Shown here piece after piece: positions 58,021-64,000 of a stretch of 64,000 bases of DNA (positions are counted from its first letter, which is position 1; every line of letters starts with the position of its first letter). This DNA is from Polytrichum commune (lineage: Eukaryota; Streptophyta; Polytrichopsida; Polytrichales; Polytrichaceae). The notes under the pieces are model-generated. The model was not told the DNA's origin and did no database searches. It saw only the letters and a program-made list of their open reading frames with translations. The position numbers and the translations under genes are program-made. The stretch covers positions 12,276,001 to 12,340,000 of the forward strand of contig OX485804.1 in NCBI GenBank assembly GCA_950295325.1, in the 5' to 3' direction.

Positions 58021-60290
58021 CCTATATTTATGTGACCAAATTATGTCAATTTTGAATAACACATTGCTTTCAAAGCTTGGAAAACATGGTTACAACAAAA
58101 TCAACAAAATTTTAAATTTTAAAATGTGAAGGGCTCTTGAAAAAGTTAAAGTTCATGTGAAGTGCATTTATTTTTGTGCCCTTCAATTTGAAGTGCATAC
58201 AAGGACTTGAACCTTGATAGGAGATTCAAAGGCCTCCTTCAAAAGCTTTGTGAGCGTTTTTCTTAGTGCATTGGTACCTAGTCATCAAAGTCAACCATGA
58301 AAGTCACCAAAAGTGGGGATCCAAGGACCTCAATTTTGAAGGAATCTCCATTATTATCCACTTCCAAGACTTGTGTTAGTGAGATTATTTCAAAATAATT
58401 TAAAGAAAGAAGCAAACTCCACTTTTGAGAAACATTTGAGTTCCTTTCTTGAGTTTGATTCTATTTGGGGTGTACACAAGTTGTGAGAGGAGCAAGGAGT
58501 GATTAGATAAGCATGTGCATATACGTGGAAAATAAAATAAAATAATTCTTTGGTTACATAAAGACGAAACATGTTAGCCCCTAAAACTCAAAGAAGCCCT
58601 TCAAGACTTTATGATTACATTGACACAAGGGACCATCAGGGGATGTCAACCCCAATGGATCCTCATACTTTACGGTAACTCTATTATAAGTTGATCCAAT
58701 CTTTTGCAAAGTATGATTGATGTGATCATTGATTGACTACATGAGATTTAAAATGAGGAATTGTGTCCTAACAACAATGTAAACTCATCCATTGGCAATA
58801 TAGAGACTCTAGTAAAAATCACCACCTATAAGTTTGTGGTTAACTCATTTCAAATGGGTCTTCTAGACTTTAAATTTGAGCTCTTGTGCTATTTAAGGGT
58901 CAAATAAATTATGTTAAGGTAGACATGCCCAACATCAACACCATCTATATAGATCTATGATATATCATGGTCATACATCCCTTAGCATGCATGCAAGGAT
59001 GTCCAATATTATCCAAGAGGTAAATCCAGCTCGCATCCAACTTTGAGAGTTGACAAAGTTCAGATTACTTCAACAAGTAGAATAAATGTTCTCTAGATCT
59101 CTACTCCCTAACAATTGGGAGGGCCTATGTGATCACTCCAAGAAATTGAGAACCTTCACTTTGACCTCCTATAATGTTTGCATCTCAACTTTGATTATGA
59201 AACTTGAAATCACATTTTGTTTACGTTGCAATTTCTTACATGATGAGACGATTCTCGATTAGTCCCAAAAATCAAAATTGTTTATGGAATTGGAAGTGCT
59301 CACGATAGGACCACGTAACTTACTCAGAAAGCCGCGAGTGTTGGACACTTTACTAATCATTTGCAATGAATTAATATTTTAGATGAAGACATGTATATGC
59401 AAAGTTGAAAGCTCTTGAAAGTAGGCAAGAACTATTGTGTATATCTTTTGTGTCCAAGGCCAACGGATAACCTACATGTCGGCTTATTCCCTCCCGCATG
59501 GAAATTATGAAACATGGGTTCTATGATATGGACCCACTAAGGTAGACGTGTGTAATTTGGAATAAAATTTCTCTGCACCCACTTCTCATAGGATATGAAA
59601 CACACAATTAGTGGGAGATGATTAGCCATTCTAAATCATGCATGTAGTCATTTGCCTCATAAAATTTGAAGCTTATATCAATCTCTTATTCATTCTCAAA
59701 GTGAAGATTCTCGGACTCATCAAGTGGTCATATAGGTCTCCGCAATCATGTTGATTATTGAAACTAAAATGGTTAGCATATTTTGAGCACGTAATCCAAC
59801 CTCTACTAAACACATGTCTTTTTGGTGTCCATTCTTAGATCCACATCTAACCATGTACCAGTGAAATACATGTGTCCAAATTATTGCTATGTTGGAATTA
59901 GGCACATCTACCTTAGTACCACATGGATTGAACTTTGCAGGCAAGTTATCAACATTGTTATTGGGACCTTGGGACAAATTTCTTGGAAAGAAATGAGCAG
60001 AGGAAGACTCTTTATACACAATCATGCTGGGTGCACAAACTTAACTTGAACTTAAACTTAGACGTTTAACACACATACACCAAGCACTAACATGAAAGGG
60101 TGTTCATCTGGCAACTTTCATTTGGAGGATCTAGTAGCCCCTTTATAGTACATTTGAGTCCATGTTTAAGACCGTTCTTCACATTACTATGGGTCCCATA
60201 ATAACAATTCATTTTGCACACTACACAAAGCTCTGCATTGATAAGAAATTGAAGCTAGGATTTCATTTGATTAAAGAATAGTTGACTCCC
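58021..60290. other. Mosaic of repeat fragments; no gene
   Basis: About 59100-59280 matches 11700-11860 directly, and about 59570-59880 matches 13.3-13.6 kb inversely, so pieces of IR2-type repeat are rearranged here. A 101-codon minus-strand frame (59720-60025) overlaps such repeat and is not called. The remainder is AT-rich. Confidence 0.45.
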
Positions 60291-60509
60291 TTATGAAAAA
60301 ATAAAATAAAGAAGATTATCTTCATGTAAGATATTGGTCATACATCTCAAAAGAACATTTGAGGGGCAAAAACCATGGTTTTGGACCCACCCAAATATAT
60401 ATAAAAAATTTATTTGAGGTGTATTTTGATTTCGATTTATCCCATTTGAAAAAAAAATGGAAAAGAAATGTTGTTTTGATGCGATGTAAATTGGGCTTGT
60501 TCTCTTGTA
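60291..60509. repeat. Fragment of the IR2-type dispersed repeat
   Basis: Matches the reverse complement of about 12.05-12.24 kb and the plus strand near 56.04-56.22 kb, including GGTTTTGGACCCACCCAAAT. It leads straight into the IR3 right arm. Confidence 0.6.
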
Positions 60510-63500
60510 CGTGGTCCTAGGGGTGAGCCAATGGGACATCTATAGGTTTAGTGCCTACACCCATTAGGGGCCGATTCCCACTTAAGATGCTTTTATTCAA
60601 TGTAACAACTAATCTTAAGCATTTTTTCATAATCCATAAATTATGAAAAGAATTGGGCAAAATTTGAATAGTAAGAATATTGCATCATGAAATATAAATT
60701 AATGTAAAAAACAACAATTTCATGCCCACACCAACATGATTATGAAAATCATGTTTTTTCTGCTCGATTGAGAATCAAATTAAGGGATATGGAAAAAAGA
60801 GAGGTGGTCAAGTCCCCATCCTCAAACTTCAACTATCCCCTACAATTGTGCCAACCATCTTTTATTTATGGGGAAAATTAGCATACACTTCATTGGTCAA
60901 GATCATGCTCAATATAAATTTGTGGACATTAGTTTACGGCACTCAAAGTGTTGGACCAGACCTCACTCTACAATGATTCATTTCAAATGAGTCCCATTCA
61001 ATTCATTTGGGGTCTTTGAGGCTAATTTATAAATATGTAACATAAAATAATCTAAGACTTAGGTTATTTTATAAAATTAATTTTTGTTTTGAATAAGAGC
61101 ATGTTTCAACATTAAACCTTCCTTAAACAAATTGTAGCGAAGTTTCTGCACAAGCTTGAGTGTGATTCACAAGTTTTGTACTAGCTAGTTTTGGGGATTG
61201 GATAACATTCAACTGGGTCACAAATCCAAGCAAGAGTGGGTTGTCCACCATGATATGCTAATCTAACTACTTGATCTCAATTATTGTTTTTCTCATTCTC
61301 ATTCTCATTAGAGTGACAATAGCAGTAGTCTTGACAACATATTCATTAGTGTTGGCATTGTTAAAATCAAATTGGGTTTACTTGGAGAGAGACTTGATCA
61401 ACGTGTGAAATTGGTTGTCAAAGAAGGAAATTTGTTTATTTATTTTCAGATTGGGCTAGTCTATTTACGACTTATAAAAGAACCAAGAATTGTATGTGTT
61501 TATCTCTAGAAGTGGACTTTGGATAGAAGTACACAATCTCTTGTATTTATGTGACCACAACTCAAAGAAGTGGGTGTCTAGCCCTGGTTGCCAAATTTCA
61601 CCACTCATTTATAAGAAAATATCTTCCTTGCTACACTAGATATGATATTTAGTGTGACTTACTATTTGGAGTTACACAATGCTATTCTTTTCTCCCTATT
61701 AATGTAGATTTTTACCAGCCTGGTAAACATGTTAATGTTCTATAACATCCAAACATCCAATTTAACCTTTCTTAGCCAAAAAATGAGATATACAGTAAAT
61801 AATTAGAGCATTGTGTGATTCTAAGTAGTAGGTGACACTAAATACAACAATATTTAGTGTTGTATGTTGTTTTTCAGCAACTCAATAAGTATAATATTCA
61901 TGGGAACGTGTGGAGATGCTCCTCTTAATTAGTATCCACATCCTTAATTATCTTAATTAGACTAGACTGGTAGGAATTAGAACGACTCCAAAGTAAGCTT
62001 CCTACCGTTTGACACAGCTCCTATTCACTACTGCTGCTGCTACTACGCAGCTATGATGACTTATTTAGGTCGGTGAACTCTCCGCGGCCCTCAAGTCAAG
62101 ACTGTCAAGTCATTCAAAGAATGATATTCTTATTCTTATTATTCTTATTATTATCATTTTTTGCAACTTTGGATTCATGGTTGGAGAAAGTGTGAATTAA
62201 TTAATGTGACAGACTGACTGTCCCAGGCATCTCAGGCCCTGCTCGGCGCTGAGTACGATGTCAGCAAGTTGCAAGAAACTTCCTCCAGTGTTGGAGAAAC
62301 TTCATGGGCCCGGCGGTGACTGAAGCAGAGTTCGGGAAGTCTTTGAAGACTTAGTGGCTAATTGCCGGTAGTTGCTATGAAGGGTGGGATTTTTTCCAAT
62401 TTACATCGGCAAGAGCCGGTCTTTTGTAAAATCAATCGGCCAATTGCCTATATTTTCATATTTTCATTGGCCAATATCCGATTAAATGGAATTCATATCG
62501 GCACTAATTGTTTAAAAAATGTACGAAAAGTTATTAGAAATCATTTCTTAGTACAAAATCTTGAATAAGCGAAAAGAAAGGCATGTTCAAAACTTTAAAT
62601 TTGAAGAGTTAATATCCTTGGCAGGAATTGAACCTAGCTAGCAATGCCTTCACCGCTTGAAGGCCAAGGGTCCCCCAATTCTTCATAGAAGCAATTGGAT
62701 TTGGTCATGGAAAGGTTGCATAATTCAAAAAGTTTAAGGTTTAGGGTACTTCCTCAAGTGCATCATCAAATGCCCCAGACAAATAGCGCTCTGGATGCTT
62801 CGGGCTGAAATCCAGCAACTCACAAGAAGAATCGGCTACATTTACGGGACATTTTCTGGTTCATCGGCTAATTGCCAGAGGATTGAAATTACAGTCGGAT
62901 TGCCATCCGATGGTTGGAAATTTGGACCGGCCATGAGGGAATATCCATCGGCTGATAATGAACTAGCCGTCGGTTTTCCCCGAACATAGGACTGAAGGTC
63001 CACGAAACGCAGATGCTGGCCAGAGGCCCAGTGACTGGCTCTCCGGAGGATATTTAGTGTAGTCTGTTGTTTTATTGCAGCTCAATAAGTATAATATTCA
63101 GGAAGATGCCCGGAAGATGGCGAAAGCGTGTTGACACTGCTGCTGATGAAGCCACGCGGTGTGTTCACCCCCAGACTCTCGCTGGAAGCCTCCTCCACAC
63201 CCAGCTCTGCACACACTTCACCGTCTCTGTGGCTCCCTTGCTGCCATTCTCATCATCGTTACTTTGTCTACCCAAGCTCCTTCAACTTCCTCGCAGGCAA
63301 AGCAACCCTTTCAGCGATGTGCACCATAGCCGACCAGTCGACGGGAACGCCATAGTTCTCACTTTACTTCACCTGCACAGTTTGTTTCAGATCCGTGGGG
63401 AGGCTGTGTGCGGAGCAGTGGAATTGTTTGAGGGTTGGGTGTCGGTGGTGTCCGGAGCTTTGAGGTTTGTGAAGGCCACAGGAGTTGTGAGGAAGTAGCT

Positions 63501-64000
63501 TTGGCAATGTGTGTGGAGGTGTCATGTCATGTCATGTGTGGCTAGCTCGTGCCTGAGGCGACCTTCATTTCTTATGGACTAGTGGACCACAATTATTGCG
63601 ACGTTCTGTCAAGGCGGACAAGAAAAGGATAGCACCACTGTAGTGGACGTGTTGGCTTACAACTTTCTCTATTCTGGTCAGCTGGAGTGTAATATACGAC
63701 GACGAGATTTCTCAAAAGCTTCGACGATCCCTTTTGTGAGTTGTTCTGTAGCTCTTGAATCCATGTACTTGTAGACTTTTGAGAAACAAATCACATACTT
63801 ACTTCGAAGGTCGTCTTTGTCTTTGTCCACCACGGAAGGAGACATTCTTAGTGACCTACAAAACGAAATGGAAGTTTTCACAGGCTGGAATACACTTGAG
63901 TTGTCCTTAACCTCAACTCGACTTGTGCCCGGAGTTGGTTGTTTTGAATACAAGACCTTCCATCTTCGGAAAGTATGACCTGAAATCCTTTTGTTTGAGG
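60510..64000 (-). repeat. Inverted repeat IR3, right arm (reaches window end)
   Basis: Reverse complement of 38590-42085 with very high identity. The last bases (CTTTTGTTTGAGG) still match the left arm at about 38598, so the repeat probably continues beyond the window. The 143- and 91-codon frames (63067-63498, 63678-63953) repeat those of the left arm. No gene assigned. Confidence 0.88.

Overview
This window looks like nuclear DNA of a land plant. It is AT-rich and dense in transposons and old duplications. It has an intact, intron-containing TIR-NB-ARC-LRR (TNL) immune receptor, short GT-AG introns and plant-type DNA transposons. The TNL argues against a grass. I cannot name the species; a seed-free plant or gymnosperm is only a guess.

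Layout. 0-4.3 kb: decayed repeats, including an unoccupied copy of a transposon target (1-133) and a relic of an NLR intron (about 2.0-2.7 kb). 4.3-9.36 kb and 48.7-53.8 kb: a 5.1-kb inverted repeat (IR1, about 98% identical where compared). 11.36-14.29 kb and 53.98-56.9 kb: an older 2.9-kb inverted repeat (IR2, about 90%). 38.59-42.09 kb and 60.51 kb to the window end: a 3.5-kb inverted repeat (IR3, nearly identical). No convincing host gene was seen inside these arms.

The centrepiece is a nested transposon complex at 14.5-30.2 kb. The outer element (14528-30179) has Mutator-like termini and an 8-9 bp target duplication, and its empty target is seen in paralogous DNA at 1-133. It carries a broken piece of NLR gene and a 1.1-kb palindrome. 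Inside the NLR piece sits a 12.6-kb Mutator-like element (15381-27974) with a perfect 10-bp target duplication (CTTCTGAAAG), diverged terminal inverted repeats and heptad arrays (TGAGCRR)n at both ends. This inner element carries two divergent genes about 0.43 kb apart: a MULE transposase with a SWIM zinc finger, and a 12-exon gene combining a ParB-like domain with a degenerate beta-class (N4/N6-type) DNA methyltransferase-like domain. A transposase paired with a ParB/methylase-like partner in a eukaryotic element is the main candidate here for an undescribed system. By analogy with MULEs that encode accessory anti-silencing or DNA-binding proteins, the partner may bind element ends or chromatin; that is inference.

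31.8-36.6 kb holds the intact TNL (four exons, about 1034 aa, minus strand). 42.7-47.6 kb is a GC-rich island of minus-strand genes: a second degenerate methyltransferase-like gene with a long acidic and proline-rich tail, an FCP1-like HAD phosphatase, and an unknown ORF. A 22-bp palindromic motif occurs five times here, in exon, intron and 3' flank. Three otherwise long frames (transposase, second methylase-like gene, FCP1-like gene) are each broken by one in-frame TAA.
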